In this document: piece by piece, positions 8,473-18,492 of the stretch | Position numbering within the stretch: position 1 is the first letter of the stretch | Layout of the letters: each line of letters begins with the position of its first letter | NCBI GenBank assembly: GCA_024274915.1 | Contig: JAJSAC010000033.1 | Coordinates: forward strand, 1 to 49,452 | Length of the DNA stretch: 49,452 nt | From: Thermodesulfobacteriota bacterium | GTDB taxonomy: Bacteria > Thermosulfidibacterota > Thermosulfidibacteria > Thermosulfidibacterales > B14-G1 | Direction: 5' to 3' | Notes under the pieces: generated by a model | Told to the model about the DNA's origin: nothing | Database searches by the model: none | What the model saw: the letters and a program-made list of their open reading frames with translations, nothing else | Program-made: the position numbers and the translations under genes

Positions 8473-10260
8473 TTAGCAGACCCAATACTTCTCTTCCTCT
8501 ATGAGTTTGTCGGCCACCATGGTCTTCAGATCAACCAGAGCCACGGGAGTGTACCAGCGAGTAAGCTTCCTCAAGACAGAGAGATTGGCCTTAAGCATGT
8601 CCCCTTTCTCGATGGCCGCCAGGGCCTCTTGAGCCAACTGGGCCACCCTGGGAAAGGCCTGGGCCACATATAACTGGGTCATGGCCACGTGGTGCCTGGC
8701 CTTGTCCTCGCCCTTCTTCTCCAAGACCTTCCTGGTCCTCAACAGGGCGCTCTCCATGGCATAAAGCTCTATGATGATGTCGGCCATGCGGGCCAGAAGC
8801 ATCTGCTGGTCTTTCAAGGCCTCCTTGTACTTTTGAGCCGCCAGTCCAGCCACAATGAGAGCCACCTTCCGAGCCATCTCCACGGCCAGCTCCTCCTGGG
8901 CCAGGGGACCACTGCCCAAAAGGGCCAGAGGCATAAGGGTCATCACCTCTTTGGCCAGCTTCTGAGCGGCAGGCAACAGGGCCAGCTCACCCTTCATGGC
9001 CTTGCGCATGAGCATACCGGGGATAAGGAGGCGGTTGATCTCGTTGGTCCCTTCAAAGATGCGGTTGATCCTGGAATCCCTGTAGAATCGCTCGGCAGGG
9101 TACTCCTCGGTGTAACCATACCCGCCGAAAATCTGGACCGTCTCGTCCACCACAAAGTCTAAGACCTCGGAGCCGAAGATCTTGATGATGGAACACTCGG
9201 TGGCATACTCGGCGACGGCGTCCATGGCCTTTTTACCAAACTCCGGGTCATCGTAATCCAGCTGGCTGAACAAGGCGTCTATGAAACCCGCCGTTCTGTA
9301 AACAGCGCTTTCCAAGACATAGGTCTTGGTCACCATGTCGGCCAGCTTCTCCTTGATCATGCCAAAGCTGGAGATGGGTACGCCAAACTGAAACCTCTGG
9401 TTGGCATACCTCACCGCCTCCCCCAGGGCCGCTTTAGAGGCACCGGTGCAAGCCACCCCCAGTTTGTAACGGCCTATGTTTAGGACGTTAAAAGCGATAA
9501 GATGGCCCTTGCCCACCTCACCCAGAAGGTTCTCTGCAGGCACCTTCACATTGTCCAGGAAGACGGCCCTGGTGCTGGAGCCCCTGATGCCCATCTTGTG
9601 CTCTTCGGGGCCCAGGGTCACCCCCTCGGACTTGAGATCCAGGATGAAAGCGGCATGGTGTTCACCGTCCACCTTGGCATAGACAATGCAGATGTCAGCG
9701 AAACCCGCGTTGGTCACAAACTGCTTGGAACCATTGAGGATGTAGTGCTTGCCGTCCCCGGACAACACGGCCTTGGTTTTGATGCCCATGGCGTCAGATC
9801 CAGCATTAGTCTCCGTTAGGGCGTAAGAACCAATAAGTTCTCCCGTGGCCAGCAGGGGCAGGTACTTCTGTCTTTGTTCCTCGGTACCGAAGTAGACGAT
9901 GGGCAAGGTGGCGATGCCCGTGTGGTCAGTGATGGTGACAGAGAAAGAACCCTGACCGCTGGAAACCTTTTCCTGGACCAGCATGGAGCTGATCTTGTCC
10001 AACCCCAGCCCGCCGTACTTTTCGGGGATGTCTGTCATGAGAAGACCCAGCTCGCCCGCCTGTTTAAAGAGCTGGACGTGGAGCTCGTCGTTTTTGGCCT
10101 CTATCTCGTCGCTTTTGGGCGCTACCTCGTTCTTGACAAAGTCTTCCGCCGTCTTGGCAAACATCCGTTGCTCTTCCGTGAACTCCTCGGGAACAAACAC
10201 CTCCTCGAGTTTAGGAGATTCCAGCAGGAAAGCCCCACCTTTCACTTTCTCCTCAGCCAT
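8473..10260 (-). CDS. fadE: acyl-CoA dehydrogenase, long FadE-type (about 595 aa)
   Basis: 595 residues from the ATG at 10260, which has AGGAGG at 7 bases; the ATG two codons earlier is too close to that site. The family core spans about 25-410: YALTETNAGSDAMGIKTKAV at 146-165, GSKQFVTNAGFADI, RQFGVPISSFG-like region, FGGYGYTEEYPAERFYRDSR and IFEGTNEINR, where Glu403 is the expected catalytic base. Residues 411-595 form the extra helical domain of the longer Bacillus FadE-like and VLCAD-like enzymes. First step of beta-oxidation. It follows fadN and fadA on the same strand but has its own operator at 10287-10304 after a terminator, so it can be expressed alone. Confidence 0.93.
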   Translation of the reverse strand: MAEEKVKGGAFLLESPKLEEVFVPEEFTEEQRMFAKTAEDFVKNEVAPKSDEIEAKNDELHVQLFKQAGELGLLMTDIPEKYGGLGLDKISSMLVQEKVSSGQGSFSVTITDHTGIATLPIVYFGTEEQRQKYLPLLATGELIGSYALTETNAGSDAMGIKTKAVLSGDGKHYILNGSKQFVTNAGFADICIVYAKVDGEHHAAFILDLKSEGVTLGPEEHKMGIRGSSTRAVFLDNVKVPAENLLGEVGKGHLIAFNVLNIGRYKLGVACTGASKAALGEAVRYANQRFQFGVPISSFGMIKEKLADMVTKTYVLESAVYRTAGFIDALFSQLDYDDPEFGKKAMDAVAEYATECSIIKIFGSEVLDFVVDETVQIFGGYGYTEEYPAERFYRDSRINRIFEGTNEINRLLIPGMLMRKAMKGELALLPAAQKLAKEVMTLMPLALLGSGPLAQEELAVEMARKVALIVAGLAAQKYKEALKDQQMLLARMADIIIELYAMESALLRTRKVLEKKGEDKARHHVAMTQLYVAQAFPRVAQLAQEALAAIEKGDMLKANLSVLRKLTRWYTPVALVDLKTMVADKLIEEEKYWVC

Positions 10261-10286
10261 GCTCATCCCTCCTTCCCTTTTAATCC

Positions 10287-10304
10287 TGAGTGAACCTTCA
10301 CTCA
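10287..10304. promoter_or_regulatory. FadR-type operator upstream of fadE
   Basis: Inverted repeat TGAGTGA-ACCT-TCACTCA (7-bp arms, 4-bp centre), 27 bases before the fadE ATG. One base per arm differs from the 5059-5082 site (TGAATGA), and the G/C change is kept on both sides, so the symmetry is preserved. Confidence 0.65.
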
Positions 10305-10312
10305 TTCTTAAC

Positions 10313-10347
10313 GCCAAAAACAAAGGGCCAGGGGAACCCCTGGCCCC
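10313..10347 (-). terminator. rho-independent terminator after fadA
   Basis: Stem GGGCCAGGGG/CCCCTGGCCC (10325-10346) with a 2-base loop, followed on the minus strand by TTTGTTTTTGG. It starts 7 bases after the thiolase stop codon. It isolates fadRNA from fadE at least partly. Confidence 0.8.
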
Positions 10348-10352
10348 ACTCC

Positions 10353-11534
10353 TCACACCCTTTCAAAGACCCCGGCAGCCCCCATGCCACCGCCGATGCA
10401 CATGCTAACCAGGCCGTATCTGGCATTGCGCCGGGCCATCTCGTAGAGGATGGTGACGGTGAGCTTGGCACCGGTACAACCCAGGGGATGGCCCAGGGCG
10501 ATGGCCCCGCCGTTTACATTGATCCTGTCCATCATCTCCTCCATACCCAGGATCCTGACGCAGGCCAGGGACTGGGCGGCGAAGGCCTCGTTGAGCTCCA
10601 CCAGGTCCATGTCCTCAACCTTGAGGCCTGTGATCTCCATCACCTTGGGGATGGCCACCGTGGGACCGATGCCCATGATGTCGGGGTCCACTCCGCCCAC
10701 GGCGTAGCCCCTGAAGAGAGCTATAGGCTTGATGCCCAGCTCCGCCGCCTTCTTGTCAGACATGACCACCACGGCGGCGGCCCCGTCGGACATCTGGCTG
10801 GAGTTGCCTGCCGTCACCGTACCTTTCAGGGCAAAGGCGGGTTTCAGCTTGGCCAGGGCCTCCAGGGTGGTGTCGGGCCTCACTCCCTCGTCCACCTCGA
10901 AGACCACTTCTTCTATCTTCTGGGAACCGTCGGGGAACTCCCGGCGTACCCAGGTCCTGATGGGCACGATCTCGTCTTTGAAGCGCCCCTCTTTTATGGC
11001 CGCCGCCGCCTTCTGGTGGCTGGCCAGGGCGAAGGCATCCTGGTCCTCCCGGCTCACCTTCCACCTCCTGGCCACCTCCTCGGCGGTGAGACCCATGGCC
11101 ATGTAGAGCTGGGGGTAGGTCTCCATGATGTGGGGATTGGGGGCCTGCTTGAGACCGCCCATGGGGATCATGGACATGGACTCGGTGCCCCCCGCCACCA
11201 CGATGTCGGCAAAACCGCACATCACCTTTTCACAGGCGATGGCTATGGCCTGAAGCCCTGAAGAACAGAATCTATTGATGGTCATCCCGGGAACGGAACT
11301 GGGCAAACCCGCCCGGGCGAGGGCCACCCTGGCCACGTTCATGCCCTGCTCCCCCTCGGGGAAGGCACAGCCCAGAATCACGTCGTCCATCTGGCCTGGC
11401 TCTATGCCGGCCCTCTTCACGGCCTCAGCGATAGCCACCGCCGCCATCTCGTCAGGACGGGTATCCTTCAGGGTGCCCTTGGGGGCCTTGCCCACGGCCG
11501 TCCTGGCTGCTGCCACTATTACTGCCTCTCTCAT
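10353..11534 (-). CDS. fadA: acetyl-CoA acyltransferase (3-ketoacyl-CoA thiolase)
   Basis: 393 residues, typical for a thiolase. Active-site residues are present: Cys90 in [10 protein letters not shown], His349 in [14 protein letters not shown], and Cys379 in [15 protein letters not shown]. It cleaves 3-ketoacyl-CoA to acetyl-CoA and the shortened acyl-CoA in the cytoplasm. GAGGAGGTAAGG precedes the ATG. It follows fadN by 28 bases; the order fadN-fadA-fadE equals the Bacillus subtilis fadNAE operon. Confidence 0.95.
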   Translation of the reverse strand: MREAVIVAAARTAVGKAPKGTLKDTRPDEMAAVAIAEAVKRAGIEPGQMDDVILGCAFPEGEQGMNVARVALARAGLPSSVPGMTINRFCSSGLQAIAIACEKVMCGFADIVVAGGTESMSMIPMGGLKQAPNPHIMETYPQLYMAMGLTAEEVARRWKVSREDQDAFALASHQKAAAAIKEGRFKDEIVPIRTWVRREFPDGSQKIEEVVFEVDEGVRPDTTLEALAKLKPAFALKGTVTAGNSSQMSDGAAAVVVMSDKKAAELGIKPIALFRGYAVGGVDPDIMGIGPTVAIPKVMEITGLKVEDMDLVELNEAFAAQSLACVRILGMEEMMDRINVNGGAIALGHPLGCTGAKLTVTILYEMARRNARYGLVSMCIGGGMGAAGVFERV

Positions 11535-11562
11535 GGCCTTACCTCCTCTATCCTCAAAAACT

Positions 11563-13953
11563 TCAGTTTCTCAAGGGCTTGCCCGTGGTGAGCATGTGCT
11601 GGATCCTCTCCTGGGTCTTGGGCTCACCGCACAGGGAGAGGAAGGCCTCCCTCTCCAGATCCAGGAGCTCTTGCTCCTCCACCCAGGTGCCAGCGGGCAC
11701 GTCGCCTCCCGACAGAATCCGGGCCACATGGCGACCGATCTTGGCGTCGTGCTCAGAGATGAAACCCGAGACCTCCATGTTGTAGATGAGCATCTCCAGG
11801 TAGGCGTACCCGTCCCTGCCGGGCACCCTGATTCTGGTGGGCATGGGAGACCTGTAGCCCGTCCTCACCAGGGCCAGAACTGTCTCCTTGGCGTCGTGGA
11901 TGAGGTAGTCCTTATTGATGGAGATACCGTCACAGGGGGTGAGGAAGCCTATCTCCCGGGCCTCGTGGGCACTGGTGGCCACCCGGGCCATGCCGATGGT
12001 CTCGAAGGCCCGTCTCAGGTATGGGAAGGGATCTATCACCACTCCCCGGGGCATGTCGGCGGGGATGTGGGACAGGTTTCTGATGGCCATCTCCTTGCTG
12101 CCACCCCCAGCGGGCACCAGGCCCACACCCACCTCCACCAGGCCCATGTAGGTCTCGGCTGCAGCCCGGATGCGGTGGCAGTGGAGGCAAAACTCGCAGC
12201 CACCACCCACGGTGATACCGTGGGGTGCAGCCACCACGGGTTTCTCGAAGTACTTGAGGGCCATGGTGGCACCCTGGAAGGAGCGGACCATCCAGTCGAT
12301 GTCCTCCCACTCCTCGTTCTGGATGGCCATAAGAAGCAGGGCGATGTTGGCACCGGCGGAGAAGTGCTCCCCCTGGTTCCCGACGACCAGACCCACAAAG
12401 TTCTTGCGAACCTCCTCCAGGGCCTCGTGGACCATCTGAAGGATACCGGGGCCAATGGCGTTCATCTTGGTGTGGAACTCCAGGCAGGCCACCCCGTCGG
12501 CAATGTCAATAAGGGAGGCCTCGGCATTCTCCAGGACCACTCTGTTGGCCTTTTTAAGATCAGGCAGGACAATGATCCTGGGATTGGGTTCTATCTCCCT
12601 GTAGTCCTTGGCCTCAAAGTCGAAGAAGAAGTGCCTCAGGCCCTGGTCTGTAACCTCGCCTTTGTAGAAGGAGCCAAAACCCTTGCCCACCATCTCCTGG
12701 ACATTGGCGGGTACCTGGAAACCATTCCCCTTGATCATCTCCAGGGATCTCTCCACTCCCAGGAGATCCCACAGCTCGAAGGGCCCCTTTTCCCAGTTGA
12801 AGCCCCACCTCATAGCCCGATCCACGTTCACCACATCGTCGGCGATCTCGGGGATGCGATTGGCAGAGTACACGAAGAGAGCCGAAAGGGTCCTGGCGGC
12901 AAACTGGGCCCCCTTATCCTTGCCCGACACCAGCACCTTGATGCGCCGGGCCAGGTCCTCTTCCTGTTTGGCCATCTCCAGGCTGGGGAAAGAGGCCTTC
13001 TGGATGGGGCGATACTCCAGGGTCTTGTAGTCCAGGACCAGGCGCTTCTTCTTGCCTTCCTCGCCCTTCACCTTCTTGTAGAAACCACCCTTGGTCTTGT
13101 CACCAAGCCAGCCCCTCTGGACCATCTCCTCCAGCCACTGGGGAGGCTTGAAAATCTCCCTCCAGTCGTCGTCGGGGGCGTTGTCGTACACGTTCTTGGC
13201 CACGTGGTAGAGGATGTCGATGCCCACCATGTCCGCCAGACGGAAGGTGGCCATCTTGGGCCTGCCCACGGCCTTGCCAGTAAGGGCGTCCACCTCTTCG
13301 ATAGTGAGGCCTAGGTCCTCCATGGCCTTCAGGGTGTACATCATCCCGAAGACCCCGATGCGGTTGGCGATGAAATTGGGGGTGTCCTTGGCATAGACAA
13401 TGCCCTTGCCTAGGACATCCTCACCGTAACGGGAGATGAAATTCACCACGGCGGGATCCGTGTCCCCGGCGGGGATGATCTCCAGGAGTTTCATGTAACG
13501 GGGAGGATTGAAGAAGTGGGTCCCAAGGAAGTGCTTTCTAAAGTCCTCGGAGCGACCTTCTGCAATGGCGTTCACCGAAATGCCCGAGGTGTTGGTGGCC
13601 ACTATGGAACCGGACTTCCTGAACTGGTCCACCTTCTCGAAGAGCTGGCGCTTGATGTTCAGACGCTCCACCACGGCCTCGATGATCCAGTCCACCTCCC
13701 CCAGCTTCTCCATGTCATCCTCGAAGTTGCCTACCTCCACCAGTCGGGAGAAGTCCTTGAGGTAGAAAGCGGCAGGTCTGGCCTTGATGGCCTTCTCCAG
13801 GCCCATCCTGGCCACCTTGTTCCGGTCCTCCTCCCCCTCTGGCACGATGTCTAAGAGCAGGACCTTCACTCCCACATTGGCCAGGTGGGCGGCAATGGCG
13901 GCACCCATGGTGCCAGCCCCCAATACTGCTGCCCGTTCGATCCGTTCCACCAT
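11563..13953 (-). CDS. fadN: 3-hydroxyacyl-CoA dehydrogenase / enoyl-CoA hydratase fusion
   Basis: 796 residues. The N-terminus is the NAD-binding 3-hydroxyacyl-CoA dehydrogenase ([20 protein letters not shown] at about 9-28, then [15 protein letters not shown] and FIANRIG). The crotonase/enoyl-CoA hydratase module is at the C-terminal side, from about residue 490 ([43 protein letters not shown]). This order is that of Bacillus FadN and the reverse of E. coli FadB. It does the hydration and second oxidation of beta-oxidation. The AAGGAGGG ribosome-binding site lies inside the end of the upstream TetR gene (3 bases between stop and start), so the two are coupled. Confidence 0.93.
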   Translation of the reverse strand: MVERIERAAVLGAGTMGAAIAAHLANVGVKVLLLDIVPEGEEDRNKVARMGLEKAIKARPAAFYLKDFSRLVEVGNFEDDMEKLGEVDWIIEAVVERLNIKRQLFEKVDQFRKSGSIVATNTSGISVNAIAEGRSEDFRKHFLGTHFFNPPRYMKLLEIIPAGDTDPAVVNFISRYGEDVLGKGIVYAKDTPNFIANRIGVFGMMYTLKAMEDLGLTIEEVDALTGKAVGRPKMATFRLADMVGIDILYHVAKNVYDNAPDDDWREIFKPPQWLEEMVQRGWLGDKTKGGFYKKVKGEEGKKKRLVLDYKTLEYRPIQKASFPSLEMAKQEEDLARRIKVLVSGKDKGAQFAARTLSALFVYSANRIPEIADDVVNVDRAMRWGFNWEKGPFELWDLLGVERSLEMIKGNGFQVPANVQEMVGKGFGSFYKGEVTDQGLRHFFFDFEAKDYREIEPNPRIIVLPDLKKANRVVLENAEASLIDIADGVACLEFHTKMNAIGPGILQMVHEALEEVRKNFVGLVVGNQGEHFSAGANIALLLMAIQNEEWEDIDWMVRSFQGATMALKYFEKPVVAAPHGITVGGGCEFCLHCHRIRAAAETYMGLVEVGVGLVPAGGGSKEMAIRNLSHIPADMPRGVVIDPFPYLRRAFETIGMARVATSAHEAREIGFLTPCDGISINKDYLIHDAKETVLALVRTGYRSPMPTRIRVPGRDGYAYLEMLIYNMEVSGFISEHDAKIGRHVARILSGGDVPAGTWVEEQELLDLEREAFLSLCGEPKTQERIQHMLTTGKPLRN

Positions 13954-13956
13954 AGT

Positions 13957-14553
13957 TTAACCCTCCTTCTTTATTCCCTGGTAAAAGATGGAAAATATCT
14001 CCCCTGCCATCTCCGTGAGGGGTCTCTTGCGCCTCAGGACCCACACGGTCGCCACTTCGTCCATCATGCCAAAGAAGGCCTTGGAAGCCACTTTCACATT
14101 GAAGTCTCCCCTGAATACACCCTGGGCCTTCCCTTCCTCCAGAACCTCCTCTATCAGTTCCAGATAGGACTTGAGCTCAGGCGAAACCCCTCCCCTCATA
14201 AAGACGCTGCAGGCCCTCAGCTCTATCTGGATCACCTGGGCCAGGGAAGGATCGCCCTCCAAATGCTCAAAGTGTTTGTCCACAATGGTTCTGAGCTTCT
14301 CCTGGACCGTGGACCCTGTAGCCACAGCCCCCCTCACATCCTCCACGAAGGCCCCCACCCTTTTGGAAAAGACGGAAAGGAGAAGGTCGTCTTTGTTCTT
14401 GAAGTAAAGATAGATGGTGCCCTCGGCCACACCTGCCTCCCTGGCCACATCGCTGATCCTGGAGCTGTGAAACCCCTTTTCGGCAAAGACCCGGATGGCA
14501 GCATCCAGGATGGCCTCCCTCTTCTGCTCCTTGCTAGCCTTGCTCGCCCTCAT
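13957..14553 (-). CDS. fadR: TetR-family regulator, FadR-like
   Basis: 198 residues from the ATG at 14553 (AGGGGG at 9 bases). An upstream in-frame ATG at 14586 lies inside the operator and is rejected. The helix-turn-helix is at about 30-52: SRISDVAREAGVAEGTIYLYFKNKDDLL. The C-terminal ligand domain is typical of TetR proteins that sense acyl-CoA. It is the first gene before fadN and sits behind the same dyad found at the fadL and fadE promoters, so it probably represses itself and the whole set and is released by long-chain acyl-CoA. The name rests on context and operator likeness to Bacillus FadR, not on a database match. Confidence 0.85.
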   Translation of the reverse strand: MRASKASKEQKREAILDAAIRVFAEKGFHSSRISDVAREAGVAEGTIYLYFKNKDDLLLSVFSKRVGAFVEDVRGAVATGSTVQEKLRTIVDKHFEHLEGDPSLAQVIQIELRACSVFMRGGVSPELKSYLELIEEVLEEGKAQGVFRGDFNVKVASKAFFGMMDEVATVWVLRRKRPLTEMAGEIFSIFYQGIKKEG

Positions 14554-14568
14554 ACCCTCGGTCCCCCT

Positions 14569-14592
14569 AAATGAATGAGCACTCACTCATTT
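14569..14592. promoter_or_regulatory. FadR-type operator at the fadR-fadN promoter
   Basis: AAATGAATGA-GCAC-TCACTCATTT, a near-perfect dyad with 4-bp centre. On the minus strand TTGACC (14611-14616) precedes it with GGTAAA overlapping its edge, the same layout as at 5080-5107. Implies autoregulation. Confidence 0.7.
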
Positions 14593-14627
14593 ACCTCAAG
14601 GGGAAGGAAAGGTCAAGGGGAACCCCA

Positions 14628-14866
14628 TCAGGACTTCCCCCAGTTTTGCTCTTATGGGTCAGGGCGGGGCGTTCCGAGTGCAGAGATGATAGCTCATAGC
14701 TCGTAGTTCATGGTTCATAGCTCATAGTTGCTATCAGCCATGAGCCATCAGCTATCAGCCATGGGCAAGGAAGGAATGCCCCGCCCTTTCACTTGTTGGA
14801 AAGAAAAAATCCAGGATTCTGAACATGATGCCTTTACTAGGAAGGGAATCTTGTGAGAAGTCCTGG
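14628..14866 (-). repeat. MITE-like dispersed repeat, copy 1 (inverted relative to copies 2-4)
   Basis: About 239 bp. Ends are imperfect inverted repeats (CAGGACTTCCCCC on the left; the complement CAGGACTTCTC on the right). Inside is a second inverted pair, AGGGCGGGGCGTTCC with GGAATGCCCCGCCCT. The centre is an array of eleven 7-bp units (CTATGAG, CTATGAA, ATGGCTG and variants, read on the minus strand). No target duplication is visible. No open reading frame of interest, so it is non-autonomous. It lies between fadR and the hydrolase gene. Confidence 0.85.
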
Positions 14867-14949
14867 TCACACAACCCTTGATGGGTAAAGCGAAACCCTG
14901 TAGAAAAAGTCAAACCTATGTCCTGCAGACCAAGCCAAGGGGGTGATCC

Positions 14950-15738
14950 TTGCCTTTTGTCGTTCACAGTGGGATTCGCATTTATTACGAAACCCAAGGA
15001 GAGGGGCCTCCCCTCTTTTTACACCACTCCCTCACTCGAAGTCTGGAAGCGTGGCATGACTTTGGATACTCGGAGGAATTGAAAAAAGAGTATCAACTCA
15101 TAATGATGGATGCCCGGGGCCATGGCATGAGCGACAAACCCCACAGGCCCGAAGACTACAGGGTCGAGCTCATGGTGGGAGACGTGTTGGCCGTATTGGA
15201 CGCCCTGGGAATCGGCAAAACCCACTTCTACGGCTACTCCATGGGCGCCATGCTGGGCTTCCGATTGGCCAAGTACGCCTCCAGCCGGTTCCTCTCCCTC
15301 ACTTTGGGTGGCGGCCACCCCTTCAGATTCCAGAGAGAAGCCGAGAGGCAGTTCTTCCGTCAAATCCAAAAAGCCTTGGAACTGGGCATCAGAGGGGGCA
15401 TGGAGGCCGTAGTAGCCTTTTTGGAGAAAAGCGCCGGTCCCATGCCCCCAGAGGCAAGGGCCAAGGTCTTGGCCAACGATCCCAAAGCCCTCTTGGCCGT
15501 CACAAAAGCCCTTCAGGAGTGGCCCGGGGTGGAAGATCTCCTACCCACCATCACCATTCCCTGCATGGTCTACGCCGGGGACGCTGACCCCTTTTATCCA
15601 GGGGCCAAGAAGTGCACCAAGCTCCTGCCCAAGGCCACCTTCCTATCTCTGCCGGGCATGGGTCACACCGAAGCCCTCTACCGAAGCGACCTCGTTCTCC
15701 CCAAGGTCAAGGAATTCCTGGCCTCAGTCAACACCTAG
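14950..15738 (+). CDS. alpha/beta-hydrolase-fold protein
   Basis: 262 residues, starting at a TTG with AGGGGGTGAT upstream. The fold is clear: the oxyanion region PPLFLHHSLTRS, DARGHGMSDKP, the nucleophile elbow GYSMGA, an acid in YAGDADPFYPG, and the His in GMGHTEAL. This is the set of an esterase, enol-lactonase or C-C hydrolase; the sequence does not tell which. Cytoplasmic, no signal peptide. It is alone on the plus strand, between a repeat element and a convergent cation-efflux gene. Confidence 0.85.
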   Translation: MPFVVHSGIRIYYETQGEGPPLFLHHSLTRSLEAWHDFGYSEELKKEYQLIMMDARGHGMSDKPHRPEDYRVELMVGDVLAVLDALGIGKTHFYGYSMGAMLGFRLAKYASSRFLSLTLGGGHPFRFQREAERQFFRQIQKALELGIRGGMEAVVAFLEKSAGPMPPEARAKVLANDPKALLAVTKALQEWPGVEDLLPTITIPCMVYAGDADPFYPGAKKCTKLLPKATFLSLPGMGHTEALYRSDLVLPKVKEFLASVNT

Positions 15739-15811
15739 CCCCGGCCCGTTGCCTCAAACTGCCGTGGGATTGGGGCTTCCTGGATAGAAAGGACCCTCGT
15801 GATTCTTGAGC

Positions 15812-16702
15812 CTATCCCTCCTGCCAATCTTCCCCTTCAGGGTCAACATGGATGACTACGTCCACTATATTCAAGTCCGAATTCAAAATCTTCTCTCTCA
15901 AGAGCTCGGCTATCTCATTGGCTTCCCGAACGGTCAGCTCAGGATCAACCTGTATATGTACGTCCATGGCTATTCTTCCTCCCACCTTCCTGGCCCTCAA
16001 AGCATGATAGCCTTTAACCCCTTCAGCGCCTGCCAGGGTCTCCTTTATAGATTCAATCACCCTAGCCCTGGGAGCTCTGTCCACCAACTCTGACAGGCTC
16101 TCATATACGATCCTCAACCCCGCAACAAAAAGGAAGGAGGCCAGGACCACTGCCGTGACATTATCCAGAAAGTCCCATTGGGGACCACCATACATGACAC
16201 CAGCGAGGCCAGCTGCCGTAGCCACAGAAGTGAAGGCGTCCGTGCGGTGATGCCAAGCGTTGGCTTTGAGGGATATGTTTCCCGTCTTCTGGGCCACCCT
16301 GACGGTGACATGATAGAGGACCTCCTTGGCAATGATGGAGACTATGGCTGCCATGAAAGGCACCAGAGGCTTCACGTTTTCCTCTGTCAGGCGCAGTCTC
16401 ACTATAGCGTCATAGGCAATCCACAAAGCCATAACGGCCAACCCAGCACCCAGGATAAGGGCCACCGTGGTGGCTATCCGCAAATGGCCATAGGGATGAT
16501 GCCTATCGGCAGGCTTTTTGGACACATGAAGACCCCATAGCACCAGGGCATCGGAGCCCAAATCAGATAGGCTGTGGAGGCCATCGGCCACTATGGCATT
16601 GCTGTTGAATATGACTCCCGATGCTATCTTCAGGATAGAAAGGAGCACATTGACAAAAGCACCTAAAAGGGTGACACCTTTTTCAGACATGAAATGTTCC
16701 AT
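15812..16702 (-). CDS. cation diffusion facilitator transporter
   Basis: 296 residues with about six membrane segments, then a cytoplasmic domain of about 85 residues. Metal-site residues of the CDF family are visible: ADGLHSLSDLGSD (Asp40, His43, Asp47) and HHRTDAFTS in the fifth helix. The family exports Zn2+, Fe2+ or similar divalent ions in exchange for protons. No clear ribosome-binding site precedes ATG 16702; the ATG four codons later is an alternative. It stands alone between convergent neighbours. Confidence 0.9.
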   Translation of the reverse strand: MEHFMSEKGVTLLGAFVNVLLSILKIASGVIFNSNAIVADGLHSLSDLGSDALVLWGLHVSKKPADRHHPYGHLRIATTVALILGAGLAVMALWIAYDAIVRLRLTEENVKPLVPFMAAIVSIIAKEVLYHVTVRVAQKTGNISLKANAWHHRTDAFTSVATAAGLAGVMYGGPQWDFLDNVTAVVLASFLFVAGLRIVYESLSELVDRAPRARVIESIKETLAGAEGVKGYHALRARKVGGRIAMDVHIQVDPELTVREANEIAELLREKILNSDLNIVDVVIHVDPEGEDWQEG

Positions 16703-16760
16703 ACATCAACCATGGATGAAGTTAAAGATCCACAAATTACCAACCCAAAGACACGCGAAC

Positions 16761-16801
16761 AAAAAACAAGGGGCGCCACCCTCCTCACTATAGCGCCCCT
16801 T
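16761..16801 (-). terminator. rho-independent terminator
   Basis: Stem AAGGGGCGC/GCGCCCCTT (16768-16776 with 16793-16801) followed by GTTTTTTG on the minus strand, 20 bases after the acyl-CoA dehydrogenase stop at 16821. Confidence 0.7.
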
Positions 16802-16820
16802 CAATGAAACAAACCACCCT

Positions 16821-18050
16821 TTACTCGTACACTATCTCCTCTTCGTCATAATCCGATGCGTCCCCCTCTATGAGACGCTCGTTCTCCCGACCTCGCAGGA
16901 CTTCTTTATAATACTCACGCTGTATGATGAGGTTCATGATCTCGCTGGTCCCTGTCCAGATCATGATGAGGCGAATGTCCCTGAGGAGACGCTCCACGGG
17001 GAAGACCTGGGTATAGCCAATGCCCCCCAGGATCTGCACGGCGTGGTTCACCACCCTCCAGGCCATCTCCGTGGAGAACCTCTTGGCCTCGGAGACCAGC
17101 CTCCGGGCATCCTGACCGCCGTCGGCCATCTTGGCCGCCAGATAGACCAGGCCCCGGGCGGCATCCAGATCCATTATGGCATCGGCCACCTTGAAACTCA
17201 CCCCTTGAAACTCCCGAATGGGCCGACCGAAAGCCTTCCTACGACTGCTGTAACGCACGGCCACGTCCAAGGCCGCTCGGGCCATGCCCAGAGCCCCTCC
17301 AGCGGAAGTGAGTCTTTCGGGAATCATCATGCGATTGAAAATGACTGCCGCACCGTTCTCCTCCCCCACCAGGTTCTCCACCGGCACCCTCACATCCCTG
17401 AAGAGTATACGCCCCGTACCGCCGCCCCGGGTACCCAAAAGACCATAAACCTTCTTCACCTCCACACCCATGTCTCGCTCCACGATGAAGGCACTCAGGG
17501 ACCTGTGGCCGGGCCCTTCAGGGTTGGTCCTGGCATAGACAAAGAAGAAGTCCGCCCCTTGAGCCCCCACAATGAAGCGCTTCTGGCCATTGAGGACGTA
17601 GTGGTCCCCATCTCTGACAGCCGTGGTGGTGGCCCCGAAAAAGTCCGAGCCTCCCCGGGGTTCCGTAAGGGCCTCGGCAGCGATGAGCTTCCCCCGAAGC
17701 ATGGGCTTGAGGTACCTCTCCTTCTGCTCCGGGGTACCGAAATTGTATAGGGCCTCCCCCACGATGCTGGGCATGGCAAAGGCACAACTCAAGGCCGTGC
17801 CCAGGACCCCTATCTCCTCCAGGGCCGCCAGCTCCCCCGTCCAGCCCATGCCCCGGCCTCCATACTCCCTGGGAAACCTGAGACCCAGGAGTCCCTTTTC
17901 TCCCAGCTTCTCCACGAACTCCCGGGGATACTTAATCTCGTCGGCATCCATTTTCCTGAGAAGGTCGGAGGAGACCTCCTCCTTCACAAAACGCCTCACC
18001 TTGTCCCTGAGGGCCCTCTCCTCCTCGGTCAAAAGCGCATCGTAGAACAT
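16821..18050 (-). CDS. acyl-CoA dehydrogenase-like protein lacking the usual catalytic Glu
   Basis: 409 residues with a complete family core: [74 protein letters not shown], and [20 protein letters not shown]. At the position where most members have EGTSEI, this protein has WTGTSEIMN, so the Glu is Thr366. Long-chain and isovaleryl enzymes place their Glu on another helix instead, but no Glu is obvious just before RRKAFG here either ([16 protein letters not shown], where Asp is the nearest acid). It may use another base, act on an unusual thioester, or not be a dehydrogenase. Monocistronic, closed by a terminator. Confidence 0.85.
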   Translation of the reverse strand: MFYDALLTEEERALRDKVRRFVKEEVSSDLLRKMDADEIKYPREFVEKLGEKGLLGLRFPREYGGRGMGWTGELAALEEIGVLGTALSCAFAMPSIVGEALYNFGTPEQKERYLKPMLRGKLIAAEALTEPRGGSDFFGATTTAVRDGDHYVLNGQKRFIVGAQGADFFFVYARTNPEGPGHRSLSAFIVERDMGVEVKKVYGLLGTRGGGTGRILFRDVRVPVENLVGEENGAAVIFNRMMIPERLTSAGGALGMARAALDVAVRYSSRRKAFGRPIREFQGVSFKVADAIMDLDAARGLVYLAAKMADGGQDARRLVSEAKRFSTEMAWRVVNHAVQILGGIGYTQVFPVERLLRDIRLIMIWTGTSEIMNLIIQREYYKEVLRGRENERLIEGDASDYDEEEIVYE

Positions 18051-18086
18051 CCCTACCCCCTCTACGGATATTCTTTATCCCCAAAA

Positions 18087-18100
18087 TGAGCCACCGCTCA
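18087..18100. promoter_or_regulatory. short dyad upstream of the acyl-CoA dehydrogenase
   Basis: TGAGC-CACC-GCTCA, 5-bp arms and 4-bp centre, about 40 bases before ATG 18050. It keeps the TGA/TCA edges and 4-bp spacing of the FadR-type sites but not their core, so it is more likely a different TetR-type operator or chance. Confidence 0.25.
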
Positions 18101-18492
18101 GTCAAAAGCAAGGAGGGAAAAGCCCAAGCTCACCCACACCCGCCCCTATCCAGCCTAAAAAGAAAAAACCTGTTAGAAAAACCCTTGACTCCCCGATTTT
18201 CTCTGTTATAAATTACAAACAATTACTTAGCAATGAGAGATAAACAGTCCAGGAAAAGGATAGATATCAACGCTATGGTGCAAATAAAAGCCAAGGAGAG
18301 AGAATTTGGGAGTTTAAAGAAATGGAGCATTTCGAGGGCAAAGTTATGCCTAATGCATGAGTTTGACTGGGCAGCAGAAGTATACACCCATGTCAGCACA
18401 AAGAACCTTTCTGGAATAAGGAACCCACTTGATAGCCTTTTGGAAGATGGTGAAACATGATTCAAAGGACAGGAAAGAATGGTCATTCAGGG

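Noticed and set aside
11275-13314. 679-codon plus-strand open frame
   Set aside because: Antisense shadow of fadN; low-complexity His/Gly/Leu composition typical of reverse frames.
14676-14800. The heptamer array as a CRISPR array
   Set aside because: Units are 7 bp with no unique spacers and no cas genes are present; they lie inside a dispersed element.
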